From: Acanthaster planci
Taxonomy: Eukaryota > Echinodermata > Asteroidea > Valvatida > Acanthasteridae
DNA length: 64,000 nt
Assembly (NCBI RefSeq): GCF_001949145.1
Contig: NW_019091373.1
Span: forward strand, 382,042 to 446,041
Reading direction: 5' to 3'
Shown: one piece after another, positions 13,651 to 26,029 of the stretch
Numbering within the stretch: the stretch's first letter is position 1
How the letters are laid out: each line of letters begins with the position of its first letter
The notes under the pieces: generated by a model
What the model saw: only the letters and a program-made list of their open reading frames with translations
Databases searched by the model: none
What the model was told of the DNA's origin: nothing
Program-made: the position numbers and the translations under genes

Positions 13651-16600
13651 GCTCCCATGCTATCCATGCTTGCCTCTCACCGGGGCTTTCATTATTCATG
13701 GTCTTAGCTCTACAGCACCTTGTTCATTATTCATGAGGAGGGGTCCTGACAGGTATGAGATCACACCTGGGTTCCGCAGGACTTGTGTTAGCAACGGCAA
13801 TTGAATATCACTTGTGCGAATCCAGGCTTTTAACGACATGCAGCAAAGAAGTTAATTAGTCAAGGGCAGTGGGACCAGCTGCAGGCTACCGACCTCTCCA
13901 TCTTGAGGATGCTGGGAAAGCATCATCCAAAATGAGGAACAGGAAGGGGAGGACTGAGAATGGGGGCCTTGTCACCGAAGAGGTGTCACTATCAGTGAAA
14001 CAAAGCAACATCCCATGGCAAAAGCAAGTACAGTGTACCGGTACATGTATCCTCTTGCAAGTAAATGAGGACTTATACAAAATACCGGTGGGTGCAAATC
14101 AGTTGTGTGATGCCACACAGGTTTGTAAAACTGACCAAAAAAGCTGTCAAGAAAACCAAGTGCTGAAATTGAACTAAAGACAAGGTCTACCTACTAGTCA
14201 AAATATTCCTCAACCGGCTGTTGTATCACAGCAACGTCTCCTGGGCTTTCAACGGAAAGGCTTAGTCCGATTTCAACACAGAATTATCTGTATTGGTCAC
14301 CAGTGATCGCTACTTTGAGAGAGATGAAGAGCATTATCAAGTTAAGAAGGAAGCAGACAACCTTGACATTTGTCAGCACTGGAGTGATCAAATGTAAGAA
14401 GATCAAACCAAAGAAATAAAAACAAAGGCATGGCAGCCAGGCGTCTAAGTTATCACAGAGATGGCAAGTACCGAAGGTGATCCAAAGAGCTACTGTTATC
14501 CTTAGATGGTGTATGAATGGACTTCAACACCAGCACCTTCAAGACATCAAGCTGTGGCAAACCCCTAGGTCAGCTGCTCCCAGACAAAAATGCCTATATA
14601 CCAAAGCAGTGGTAGCACTGCAGCTAGCCCCAAGTCTGAACTCTCGTTACTGTTTGCTGCTCACCAGCAATGCTTCAGTTTCACGATTAAACAACACTGG
14701 GGCCTCTGAAGGACCCGTTCAGAACTGGGGTCTTTCATTTCTCTCGTGTTATGAGAAACTATTAAACCATGCCAAGCTTGTCTGGGGAAAGAGCATCACC
14801 TGTCCTTTTGCATTACAAGTATATCTGCCGCTCACGAACCAAAGCTGCTTGTGACGTGAACGTCACTTAACAGAACCAGCAAAGATTTCCTCTACACCAG
14901 CATGGGCCAATGGTAATTCTTCTCGCCAACGAACCGCCGTTGCCCGAGAAACCGGCAGGCAGATCAGTCGTGCACTACTGCACCAGACAATTAATAGTTG
15001 GCATGGGAAGATACGCACCGTCTAATTAGCAACTGGAAGCTGACTTACCATAGTAAGAAGAGAACAAAGTGGGAATGCATGCCTTCACTACAACAAAACA
15101 ACACAACCAATCCATTTGATGGATTAGACAACAGACACTGGAGGTCAAACTCTCTAATTAAAGAACTTCTTAGTTTTTCTCCATTTTACAATTATAAGCG
15201 AGACATGTCTCATGTTTATCACGTGGCAAAGAGCTGTCTTGGATTTTTTTTTTGGTTATGTTTAGTTTGCTCTTTTTATAAGGTGTACATTTGTAGATGA
15301 TATTAGAGTATTTCTGTATGCTGTTATAAACAACTGCCTATTGAACACACATTTTTAAGATAACATTGCCTGACACCTAATTAAGTCCTAATGACGTCAC
15401 ACTATTTTTTACAACACACACCACATTTTGATTGCATACACAGATATGGTCTTAGTCTCTTAAGGGGGCAACTATGATAGTGTTATGTGACACATGAATG
15501 ACTCAACATGATGTCACAACTTTTACCCCTACACTATCTGCCAATAACTAGAGTGCCACTCAAACTATCACACTGAGCGTATTGGGCAGGACACTGGTCT
15601 GCTGAGCGTTGCACCTTTAATGACACAAGAATGCAATCATGATGCCCACTGTCATTTTTTTCACAAAGGTGTTGCAAATGTTTCCCACTGTAAATGGACT
15701 AACTCTTAAATTGCATCTGATATTTGGTATTCACCAGTGAAATGGGCATTTGTAAGGTGATGTCATGTGACATTCAATAATGTTAGCTTAACGTTCTTGT
15801 ATGAGATGCACGTGAGCTGAAAGAACTTGAAATCTGTGAAATGTCAAGAAGATTTGAGTTGAAGTACATGTCATGTCAAATGTTGTGAACAGAGAAAATG
15901 CGATAAATATTCAAAAATATCAATGAAAAATTGATGGATGATAACATATATTTCTCTAAGAGGTTTAGAGTTGGATTAAAAAAAACAAAGCTTTTTCAGT
16001 CTGTGACCATAACAACTAATTACTAGACCATTTGAAGGATGAGGCTTCAATTGAGGATCCTGCCAAATGATGGATCAATGAGCTCTCCACCCAAGCAGTG
16101 TTAAAATGTAATGGTAAGTCAACAATTCCGCGAAGATTATTCAATTATACACATTCTCAGCAAAAGGCTAACTACTTGTAAATTCTACTGCTTTACTGTT
16201 TGACACCTTGGCCGAGTATTCAAAACAAGCACCTCAACTTCACTCTTTATCTGTGACCCCCCCTAACATTCTTTTAAATCTCCTTGGAAGAATTTAGCAT
16301 ATCTTCTGGGCTTCAGGAAAGTGGAGCCTGTTATTTCACAGGTACAAAAAAAGTATATGTAATGTGGTATTTGTTTTTCTGCCTGGTGGGGGATTTTACA
16401 GAAAGTTTAGATAAAATAATGTACCTCTAAACAATCCAAGCATCATCAAGCACTTAGATTTAACCATGGTATTAGTGTTAATTGCCTTTGAGCCAGTTTA
16501 CGCATACTGTGGCTCTTCCATTGGATGCTCTTATCTTCCTGTACTTCCCTTGTACGTCTCTGAGGAATTGATCCATCCCAGCCGCAATGGACACCGTCAA

Positions 16601-17774
16601 TTCTTCTTGCCTGAAATCAAAATCTGAAAGGGCAATCGCCCTACATCTTATTGGTTTGACAGACCCAGGGAAAGCAATGCAGTAACCTTAATGGCATCCT
16701 CAAGGTACCCGGTAGATTGATACATCACATTTAGAGGTTGGCGAATGTGCACATGGACGCTACGTAGATACATGTATAAATTTCCTGGAACTGTAACACC
16801 TGTCGGGCACCTGTTTGCACTTAGTGCACATGTCACCATATGTTCGCATTTTCCTTGGTGATGTATGATATGCAAATTTGTTTCACACTTTCCTCCTTTT
16901 TTACTTTTTCTGTTAATTTTTCTGTCTGCAAACGAAGATCTGGCTGAGTTTCTCCTTGGTCTAACACATGCTTCTCACTTGAAAAAAAAATAAAACATAC
17001 AGTACATATACCGGATGCAGGTGTCAGAATGGTGTTTCCCACTATCGCTAATATTTTCAAAGATTTGTACATGCACTCATCAATTCATACGAAAAAGACA
17101 GCCATTAACTCAAAATCATTCTGTAGCACGACATGGAATATCGCTGATGGAAAAAAATGTTATCGTCCCCGTCTTTGTGTATGAACAATTGTAATTCTTC
17201 CTTCTGATTTGTTCAATTCTCCCATTGTTGAAAAAAAAAATTCCCTTTCCTCCTTTTGCTATTAGCAACACAGAAATACTTGAGAAAATTAGGGCCCTCT
17301 CTCCGAGCTCTCAATTACTTTTATTGAGGGAGATGCATTTTATGCTGATTTACATAATGCTCTCCCGACCAACACACGCAGACATGTTATACGAGTTCTT
17401 CCTCCAGTCAATTTGTTCAGGTGTGAAGCGATGGATTAAGTTCTGCGGCTAGGCAGCAGAGAGTCACCTGGCAACATTTGGTAAAGCCAGCAAACAGCTG
17501 GTTCTCTCAACTGCCGCAACGGCAAGACAGAATGAGGCTGTGTGTTGTTAACACGTATATTTACACACATGTACATGTATCTGTATATGTACATTTAATC
17601 CATGCTGAATATTACAAATATCATATGCACACTGTAGCAACAAAAAGAATGTAACAAACTTTATTTGGATGCGGTTTGTCAATACTCTCGCAAACACGAT
17701 CAATGGTCAGGTATGGGAAAAAATCAAGACAGTTTAGGCTATCAAAATAAATCCTTAACCCATTCGCACCGGGA

Positions 17775-17790
17775 GGCGGCTATAGCCGCC
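17775..17790. repeat. Perfect 16-bp palindrome in a probable transposon remnant
   Basis: GGCGGCTATAGCCGCC is perfectly self-complementary and sits just after ttaacccattcgcaccggga. This G+C-rich motif in AT-rich surroundings looks like a short element terminus. The other end was not located. Confidence 0.5.
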
Positions 17791-18510
17791 GTAAAAATTG
17801 AGATCCTCAGCCCACTTTTCAGCTATTATTCTTGGCCCACGCTCGAGTGAATACGGTGAAAGAAGGCAGACCCTGGCTCTCGTGTATATGGTAATTGGTC
17901 TTTGTGTGTAGCCCAGAAATGAAAAGACCGATTTTGCATCATAATCACCAGCTTCACAATAGTCCCCACTTTGAAAAGAGGCAACAGGAATGTGGAAGCT
18001 TGAGTAGAGCCGTATGCCACCAAACAATCAGCCTTTTCACCGTGTAATTCAAAGTGTGCAGAGCATGCTTTGCCACAAACCGAGAATTTGCGGTTTGGCA
18101 GGTGGCCTTCGTGGCCAAGCGAGGCTGGAATTCTTGGAGTCAGCTTTCAGAAAGAAATTCCTGCCGAGAAGGGGTTTTAAGAACACTACGAAAAAAGGGT
18201 CTTATACTTCAAGAGTGTACTCAATTATACTGCTGGATTTTTATTTTGAAAGATGAAGAGTTGGCAGTTAAAAAGTGTTTACAATAAGCAAGTATAAACA
18301 TATAACATAAGAAAATCCAATTAAGCACATGTTTACGGGTGAAATGTTGTTATTCACTCCAGAACGTACTTTGAAAGTGTTTTGCACAGAACCTGGAGAT
18401 TCAAAAGGTGTTCACATACTGGACGTGAATGGATTTCTGACTTTTTTTTTTTTACACAATATTTCATGACTTGGGTAAGAACTGCGGTCGACAGTTTTTC
18501 CCACATGCAG

Positions 18511-18535
18511 ATGTTTCTTTAGCGGCTTTCTTCAG
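18511..18535 (-). other. Degenerate hammerhead-ribozyme-like motif
   Basis: The minus strand reads CTGAAGA then aagccgctaa then AGAAACATC. This matches the hammerhead order CUGANGA, stem II, GAAAC, but stem II does not pair well. Hammerheads of this kind are known in the terminal repeats of Penelope-like elements and in retrozymes. Probably a decayed copy, if related at all. Confidence 0.25.
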
Positions 18536-18883
18536 AAATTTCAAGACCAAAATACCAAAATACAACAAAGCTCATCAGTTGACTGATGTCTTACGAGGCT
18601 AAGCAGTAAGTTTGTCGGCCAGTTATATGTCAAATCTGCGTAAACAGGAAGGGGCTCAGGTACACAGTGTACGTCAAGAAATCAGTCAGCGCCATTGTTT
18701 CTTCAAGATGAGCTCTAAAGCTTCAAAAGGCCAGCTGCCCTTCAATATAAATGCCAGCTTGTCTCTATATTTAGGCCTATACATTGTCACTGAATGCATT
18801 GTTAACTTTGGGTGGGGGTTGTTTAGTTTTCTTTTTGTTTTGTGTTTGGTGGATTTTTTTTGTTTTTGTGTGTGTGTGTCCTT

Positions 18884-18916
18884 TGAGAAAGATTCTGCTA
18901 GGATCAAAACGTCAGG
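18884..18916 (+). other. Second hammerhead-like fragment
   Basis: The plus strand contains GATTC, loop tgcta, GGATC, which pair as a five-base stem, followed by AAAACGTCAGG. The expected form would be CUGANGA before the stem and GAAAC after it. Here the first core is degraded to ttgagaa and the G of GAAAC is A. It resembles Penelope-like-element hammerhead remnants but would not be active. Confidence 0.3.
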
Positions 18917-21298
18917 CTCTCCATACCAGTATTTGTATGTTAGGTCACTGCAGTCAGAAAGCAGTTTGCAGCAGTTTTGTATCGCATACAGTTTTATTGC
19001 ACTGGAAGTATGTCAACAGTACAGTATGTGTGTCACTGCTTTGGGGATTGATTTCAGACCTTTGATATCAGGATCCAACCTAAGGGACCTCAAACCTGCA
19101 AAAAACTGTGCAGATCACTCAGTTACTTGTCAGACAATGAAAACAAAAGTTCACACTTTTAAAAAGTTTTTTGGGGGGAAGGGAACATAAAAATCAAGAA
19201 ATACACAATGCCAAAAAATTCTCACTTTCATGAGCGAAGACTGTTGAGGAATGTCAATTTGAATGAATGTTTCATCTAAGTCTCTCTCTCTAACAAGATG
19301 TCTTTGACTTGTAAGGAAAGTTTTCTCCAAACTCCCAGTTACATGTATATTTGCAGTTTTGTTTTTATTTCAATACGGTGCCCAGTTCCTGTATTCACCA
19401 TAAATGCAGAGCACTTTCAGAGTGTTGGTGAGTTTTGTTTATATCATAAAACAAACACACAATTACTTCAGCATGCTTGAGTCGTTGACACCACCCCACC
19501 CAAAATAGACAGCTCCTCCCCCCCCCAAAAAAAGAAAAAAAAAAGTTTCATCCAGGAGTTGCTATTGTGCAGAAGGATTAGCACTGGTGGGTCTAAAAAA
19601 CAGAGGGAAATCTGAGTAAAAAAAAGAAGACGTACGAGAACATGAACACTGTACGCATAACCAGAAGTATAGAAACTCCAAGATTATCTTTGTGAAGGCA
19701 CTCATGTTGATCAATAGAAATATTGTAAGCAAGCGGCGACAGACTATTGCTTATTTCCTCCCGACTATCGGCAATGAGCTGCCACCTGTCCCATTCTGGT
19801 AATGTTATTGTCAACACGAATTGATTGCTCTCGTCAATACCATTTTTAATTACGTGGCTGCTGGTAATGCACTACTAGGGGCATTACAGCATGAGCCGTG
19901 TTGTGTTTCGTTGCCTTGGGCATGCACTATGGGTTGTTCATGATGAGGCGCTACCAAAAAGCGCTGCCGCTCTCGGCAAAAATGTTTGCCTTCCTGGCAT
20001 GGGGTATAAAGTGAAGGTCACAGTGTGTGATTCAACTGTTGGAGTGGCTCATTCATAATCGAGAGGTATAATGTATGCATAAGTAATTGGACTGTGGGAA
20101 GTGCAAATATTCAGCAAAGAGTGTGCACTTTTGCATACTCCTTGAACTGCTGTCAATTCTTTTTTCTGTCAAATCTTTTTATTTTTAGTGATGTTACGGT
20201 AATTCAAGCAATGTGGAAATACCTATCATTTCCAATTTTCTGTTACCACTGACAGAAATTAATAAACACACCAGAAGTAATGGGTATGCCTTCATCACAC
20301 TTAGAGGATAATTTTTCGCCTTGTGAAAGGAAAGTCAAGACAAAGTTGTAGTACAGAAATTTATTCCCATGTTTTTGATCCCTATAACAACTTCAACATT
20401 TGTGCCAACCTTACCATCTTTGTGCATACCTGAGAACAACACAGGTCCACGTAATGCAGACCGTGTGAACCTTGTGTGGACTAAGCCAGGTCCACATGTA
20501 TTTCCCACTCTAGAAATCAAGTTTTGAGGTATTTTCCATTCAGAACGATTGAGGAAACCATCAACAAAAAAAGCTTAAAATAGCGTTTGCAGTTAAGCAA
20601 AAAAGGAGTAATTTCACCAAGTCTTTTCAACTATTCAATTTACGAAAGCATTTACACACCCACACTTACCTTACATACCTACTGTGGACATTCCTTTCTT
20701 TTCGTGCAGTTATAAAAACTCAGTGCAAATACTCGTTTTTCTTGAACTGGGAACACGATTTTCAGCTGGCTTTTTGTACAAGGTTTCCTTGACTATTCCT
20801 CTTCCTTTTAAGACAGATGACCCCAGCATTCAAATATACAAAGTTGCATATTGTTCAAATGACTCAGCTGTACCAGTATGGATCAAAAGGTGGTCACTTT
20901 ATTTCACGTTTTCAAAAATCGGCATTTTGGCCAAAATGACACCATCAGCAAGTAGTTAATTCAATACACTGACTTAATTGTCCTCTCGCTACACCCTTCT
21001 GAATTGAGAAGGTATTTCTGCCATTGGAATGAAAAGCAGCATAGGTCCCCCTTCCTGAACAGAACACTTGGTTATTACCTCTGTTAATTTCCTCAAGTGT
21101 TCAGTGCCACAAGCAGAAAATGACCCCCCCCTCCATTACTCCCTGCTCAAATATTTACCAAGATAACAGCCAAACTGCTTATTTTACATGCACATGATAG
21201 CCTCTGCTTTCATTATCCCTGTGTGAGCAATGGCAGATGAGGGCCAAAGAGGCTACCACACAATTTGTCTGCTGCCCTCTTGTGGTAGCACACTGGCA

Positions 21299-21815
21299 CA
21301 AAACATTAGGGCTGTGCCAAATATATGATCATTCAATCGATTATCTAATATTTGAATATCATTTTCCTAATTTCAACATTCAATTGCAAAATTTTCTTTT
21401 GTTTTGAATGAGAATTTTCTTTTGTTTTAAATGAGAAAAATGGCACTATGGAGGCTTGTTTCTAGCAGGTTCATTTGAAAAGCGATAGAAATATTACAAT
21501 TCAAAACGTAAATTATTCATTGAAAAATTTAAAAGGAAAAGAAATTCTCAACAGCCCTGGCAAGATGTAATGTTCATCTTTTAAATCTGCCTAAATCGTG
21601 GCTGGAGATACTCCCAGACGTGAGAAGCTAGTTAGTGATTATGTGTGTTAGTGATTATGATGTACAATTGTGTGCATTATTCCAACTGATTTTGTACATG
21701 GTTTGTTCATGAACAATCTGCCAGTCAGTAAACCGAATATTCAGATATTCAATCGAATTGAAGGTCGAATATTCGAATAGCGAATTATTCAAATTGACTC
21801 AGCCCTACAAAACGT
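21299..21815. mobile_element. Non-autonomous hAT-like element (501 bp) with 8-bp target duplication
   Basis: The termini are TAGGGCTGTG (from 21307) and the inverse of TAGGGCTGAG (ending 21807). They are flanked by caaaacat and caaaacgt, an 8-bp target-site duplication with one change. Eight-base duplications and a T/CAGGG start are typical of hAT transposons. The inside is rich in ATTCGAATATTCG-type words, especially near the right end, and encodes nothing. Confidence 0.8.
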
Positions 21816-22894
21816 GTATTAAAAAGGAAATGGGTCAGATAGAGCATACATGTACATAGTTACCACATGCCATTAATTTGTTGAAAAGATTTCAGCTGAG
21901 CAAAGTTTTTTATTAATGTTGATTTAGCTGCATTCATCAAGTGAGAGCTTTGGGAGTCTTGAAATTTTAACAAGATCTTTTTTTAGCAGGAAATGAATTA
22001 TCTAACATACATAGTAACAATTGACATATTTTATGATGTTCTTGCTTTAAACAAGGATTCTACTGATAAATATCCAGAAAGCCATTTTCTTTTAATAGTT
22101 CATAGGCAAAAAACCCTTCTTCACTTTTCCCAATCATCGTTCTACCCTAAATTTTTGCAAAACCCTAAAATTTTTATCGGCAATTTAGAAAACACAATTT
22201 CCAAAAATGATTTTTATTTTTTTTTTAATTGTGTTGTCTTTTCAGTCTTTACTGAACACCTCTGAACTTTTTCCCCTTTAAAACGCTTGTATTTATATGT
22301 TTACCTACTAACATGTACAGTGGCAACTTTTGAAAAGAAACTTTTATTATTTTCGCAAGTTCTCTTTATGTTTTGCTATCACAGTGATGGAAACAGGCGT
22401 GCCATAGCACTCAATGTGCTGACGCAATGCTGCTCTGGTTCCCACTGTGACACGCCATTACTAAAGAAGGCATGATGGTAGTCTGCCTTGTGTATGTTCC
22501 TTTGCATTTTCTACACCGACAGTCATATTTGACAAGGAGTAAGAGACGCTCAAAAGTTAATAAAGGAAGATGGCTTTCTGGAAATTTACCAGTTTATCAT
22601 AACAAAGTCAATTAACAAACTGGATAACTATAGACTTAATCATCATTTCTGTTCAACAGTGGCTATTAAGTACTGAAGTCATCCCAATCACATTAAAGAC
22701 ATTAACGGTATTGGAAAATCACTGAATCAAACTGCATGACTGCACCATTTGCAGTATTCTATGAAAGGGACAAAAAAAATAGTTTGTCATCGAAAAAGGG
22801 AGTAACTCTTATGACTGGTTTGTCCCTGAAGCTTCTCTCTTTTTATTTTCTCCACTGACTCCTGCCAGTGGGGTGATTTGCAGAGTTTGATCAA

Positions 22895-23020
22895 GTTTGT
22901 TTCACATGGATCTGGATCAGTGATCCCAACACTGGTTCACTCCATCCGTAAGGCAAGGTTTGGTGTCAGTGAACTGATAATGAAATACTGATCTAGATTC
23001 AAATCCATGTGAAACAAACA
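22895..23020. repeat. Foldback (inverted-repeat) element
   Basis: The arm gtttgtttcacatggat at about 22895 recurs inverted at about 23004-23020. Pairing then continues with interruptions (tctggatcagt against atctagatcagt). The total is about 126 bp with no coding content. This is typical of a small MITE; no clear target duplication was seen. Confidence 0.7.
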
Positions 23021-23029
23021 GACCCTGAG

Positions 23030-25161
23030 TGCACATGTATTTTTTCTTTGTCCTCAGCTAGGAAGATGTCGATACCTTGGTCAGGTGAAAGGGGTCTATG
23101 CTATGTAAAGCTTATGATATAGTCCTTGTGAACCATTTTTTGGTCAAATCTACCTAATTTTTCCTGCTCTTTTTTTCCAGTTTCATATCATTAAAAAATG
23201 GCTACTTTGAGGACCAGTTGACATCCTGATCTTTATGCTTACGCCAAGTTGAGTAAAAATTTATGAACAATGTAATATCATCTAAGGAGGAAACCAGCCA
23301 CATTGCATTTCTGCATAAATATGTCAGACTTAGGGATAGATTGAATATTTTCCTTTTTTGTGTGTGATCTGATGTTATTCCAGTATGTCCGAGAGCAAAA
23401 TTTTCTCAGGAATACTTTCGTTGCAAAAATTCAGGGTTTAGAAAAATCTCCCCCCCCCAAAAAAAAATCACACTTTCTCAAATCCCAAACCTTGGCCCCA
23501 ACCAAATATCTGTGTACATCCCTAAACCTAATTACAGCATGCAGCTCACGGCCCGATGCCCCTAGGTTGGGTTCTGACCAAGCATATATACTAAAGGTGT
23601 CTGCATAATGAAAACCACTACAGAACTACATGTAGGTGCAGCTCTGCCATAAATAACACACTGAAAATGCCATGCCTGCATTGTCGACACAGTTCCCTCC
23701 GCTCTTCAGTAATTTATAACACGCCATGCAAAAAAGTATCTGTAATATAATAACTTGGAGCTTTCACTCTCAACGAACCCCCCCACCTCCATCAAATGCA
23801 ACTGAATAATTTATATTACCTCCCTGTACTGCGGTTAACTTAAGTAGGTAACTTGCTGCCATTGTGTATTCATTTGCACTCTTTTTATAACTGCAAATTT
23901 AATTCTACTTGAAGTTGAAGAGCACATTCACACTGCACGTACATGTACATGTACATGCATTTATATGTACCCATACATACAAGTACGATACCTTTCAATA
24001 TGAAAGGTTTTAGTACTAATAAACCACTTTTATTGTATTCACTTACTGATTGCATTTACGTTAGCAAGATGGGCTAGTTGGGAGATTAGATTTCCTTCTC
24101 CCATTTTCCATTTACCAAATATAATTTGTAATGAAATGGACTGGTTCAAATTTCTACAAACACAAATGGACAGATCCGAATAATTCGTTACAGATGAAAT
24201 ACACGTACACATGTACATGTATATGTAAATAAACATGTAATTAACCATCTGTGTGCTAGGTACGGTACCAAGCAAGGAAAAAACCCCTTCTGCATGAAAT
24301 TTTAGAATGGTAGGAAATGTTCAGAGAAAGCGGAGTTCTTTGCTTTCGGGTAATTCTGCTCAACACAAAAACTCTGAACTTCAGTGTGCCTGAAAAGCAG
24401 AACACATGTATAGTAATAATCGAAAGACGACATGTCTCCAAACTCACAGAGTCGTTAACCTCAAAACTTCATCCTAATAACCTCATCTATTTCCAACAGT
24501 CATCAAATTTGCCTTTAGCTGTATTAAAATTCCAGACCATCCTGCCCCGCCTTACAGAGGGGAAAAAACAGAGTCTCTGTTATAGGATTCGGAAGGATAA
24601 ATAATGATGGTTTAAGAGATGCCACGTCTCTTGGGGTTGGCTGACTTCAAGTCATGCTCAGAGATCATGCATGCAGAACCTCCCTAGAGAGGCACCAGAT
24701 GACAGGTTCATAACAAGGCTGGGATGTATAGACCTAACGCAACCTTAATTGGATTTTTAAGTTTTCAAATCTCTGCCGCAGACACCCACACAGTGTATAT
24801 CCTGTTCACAGGGTCTCTTTTTTCAGTGATTGTTATTCCTGGAGGGGATCATACAATCTTATCTGATTCCTCAAAGAAGTTAAATATTCTGATTAATTTT
24901 TTTCATGGAAAATAACCAAGTATGCATAGTTCTTTTTTTTGAAGGGAAACTTTGAAATTCATGCTCAAGTTCAAACATGAGCAAACTAAATGAAGACAAG
25001 TTCTTAAAAAAAAAAGGTTCATCTTTTGAACTGGCATTTCCTAAAATGTAGGATGTCTCACTCTATGGCTTAGAAATACAGTATTTTGTTTGAATGTAGG
25101 ACAAGTCTCATACATGTACAGTACATACTGAGGTAAAGACATCTACTGAAGAAAGATATGG
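23030..25161. other. Non-coding stretch
   Basis: AT-rich DNA with a C-run/A-run junction near 23450-23467 and ACATGT arrays at about 23940-23960 and 24205-24225. No exon or complete element is supported. Confidence 0.5.
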
Positions 25162-25398
25162 AATAGGGTTATTCCACGAAGTTCGGACACAGTTTGTGAC
25201 GGCGTCCCTTGTTACATCAGTGAAAATAAACATCTTTTGTTCTAAATCTTGCTAGGTTCTTGTAGTGGTGTGCTTCATCTTTGCTGACTAATAATGACTT
25301 AATCTGTTGTAATGTGAAAATAATGGGCAATAAAAGTTACTGATGTAACAAGGGATGCCGTCACAAACTGTGCCCGAACTTCATGGAATGACCCAATA
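25162..25398. mobile_element. MITE, 229 bp, with 55-bp terminal inverted repeats
   Basis: The left arm starts at 25166 with GGGTTATTCCACGAAGTTCG. The right arm ends at 25394 and read inverted starts GGGTCATTCCATGAAGTTCG. Pairing continues through cacagtttgtgacggc and cccttgttacatcagt with only a few mismatches over about 55 bases. The flanks are aata on both sides, a candidate 4-bp target duplication. There is no open frame inside. The GGGTNATTCCA start is shared with the element at 33678-33922, suggesting one family. Confidence 0.88.
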
Positions 25399-25576
25399 AG
25401 AAACGTGCACGAACTCCTCGCTTCTATCATACGTGTACATGCACCGGTACATGTACATTTTGTAAGTCTCATTTGACCTTACTTAATACTGGTACATAAG
25501 TTGGAATATTTCCAATGTTTGATCTACATGAGCACATACAATTGTACCAGTGCCTACTGAACATGTACAAATATCT

Positions 25577-26022
25577 TAATAATAATAATAATGATAAGGA
25601 ACATTTATATTGCACAGATACTATGCAAATATACTCAACTGCGCATAACAATACCCATCACTAGCAGAAATGAAAATAAGGTGTTGGAAAAAGCTTCATG
25701 AAAGAGATGAGTTTTTAGAACAATCTTGAATGTGTCGACAGATTTAGCATTTCTTACATGAAAGGGCAGGTTGTTCCAAAGCCTAGGAGCAGCACAAATA
25801 TATGCACGGTCTCCAAAAGCTGCCTTAGTTCTACGATAGGGATGACTAAGGATCATCCTGTCCTGTGAGCTACAAAGACTGTACCTACAGGTATGTGACT
25901 GGGATTATAGGTGTTAATAATTCTAATATATAACCTGGTGCAAAGCCATGCAAAGCCTTAAATGTTATCAAAAGTATTTTAAATGCAATCCTCCGTTGAA
26001 TAGGACAATTCAGACAATTGAT
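25577..26022 (-). mobile_element. 5'-truncated non-LTR retrotransposon (LINE), reverse-transcriptase C-terminal part
   Basis: Read on the minus strand, one frame gives PIQRRIAFKILLITFKALHG then FAPGYILELLTP. After a frameshift and stops near 25860-25895, another frame gives RRTKAAFGDRAYICAAPRLW then NNLPFHVRNAKSVDTFKIVL and KTHLF. This is the conserved C-terminal block of CR1/L2-type LINE ORF2 proteins, just after the reverse-transcriptase core. The 3' end reads gcaatataaatgttcc and then an (ATT)n tail (25578-25592), the usual LINE terminus. The 5' end is lost into an ACATGT array near 26025. It is a dead copy, lacking endonuclease and most of the polymerase domain. Confidence 0.85.
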
Positions 26023-26029
26023 GCTTATT

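Larger units (their letters stand above)
12860..21298. other. Non-coding stretch upstream of the unknown gene
   Basis: Holds a (TCA)n run at about 13628-13650 and a GGCGGCTATAGCCGCC palindrome at 17775-17790. Two hammerhead-like fragments lie near 18.5 and 18.9 kb, and a (TG)n/(T)n tract at about 18840-18880. The 192-codon open frame at 18612-19190 runs through that simple tract and is probably chance. A minus-strand open stretch at about 16500-16610 after a tttcag acceptor-like word is unsupported. The stretches at about 17200-17460 and 19840-20110 are free of repeats and contain homeodomain-like words; they might be conserved regulatory DNA, but that is a guess. Confidence 0.4.

Noticed and set aside
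16500-16610. Minus-strand open stretch after tttcag with a plausible protein frame
   Set aside because: Several frames are open over this short distance, no donor or homologous family is visible, and its partial GMDQ similarity to SNAP25 does not extend.
18612-19190. 192-codon plus-strand open frame with a hydrophobic middle
   Set aside because: The hydrophobic part is a translation of T/G simple sequence (tttttgt and tgtgtgtg); no recognisable family.
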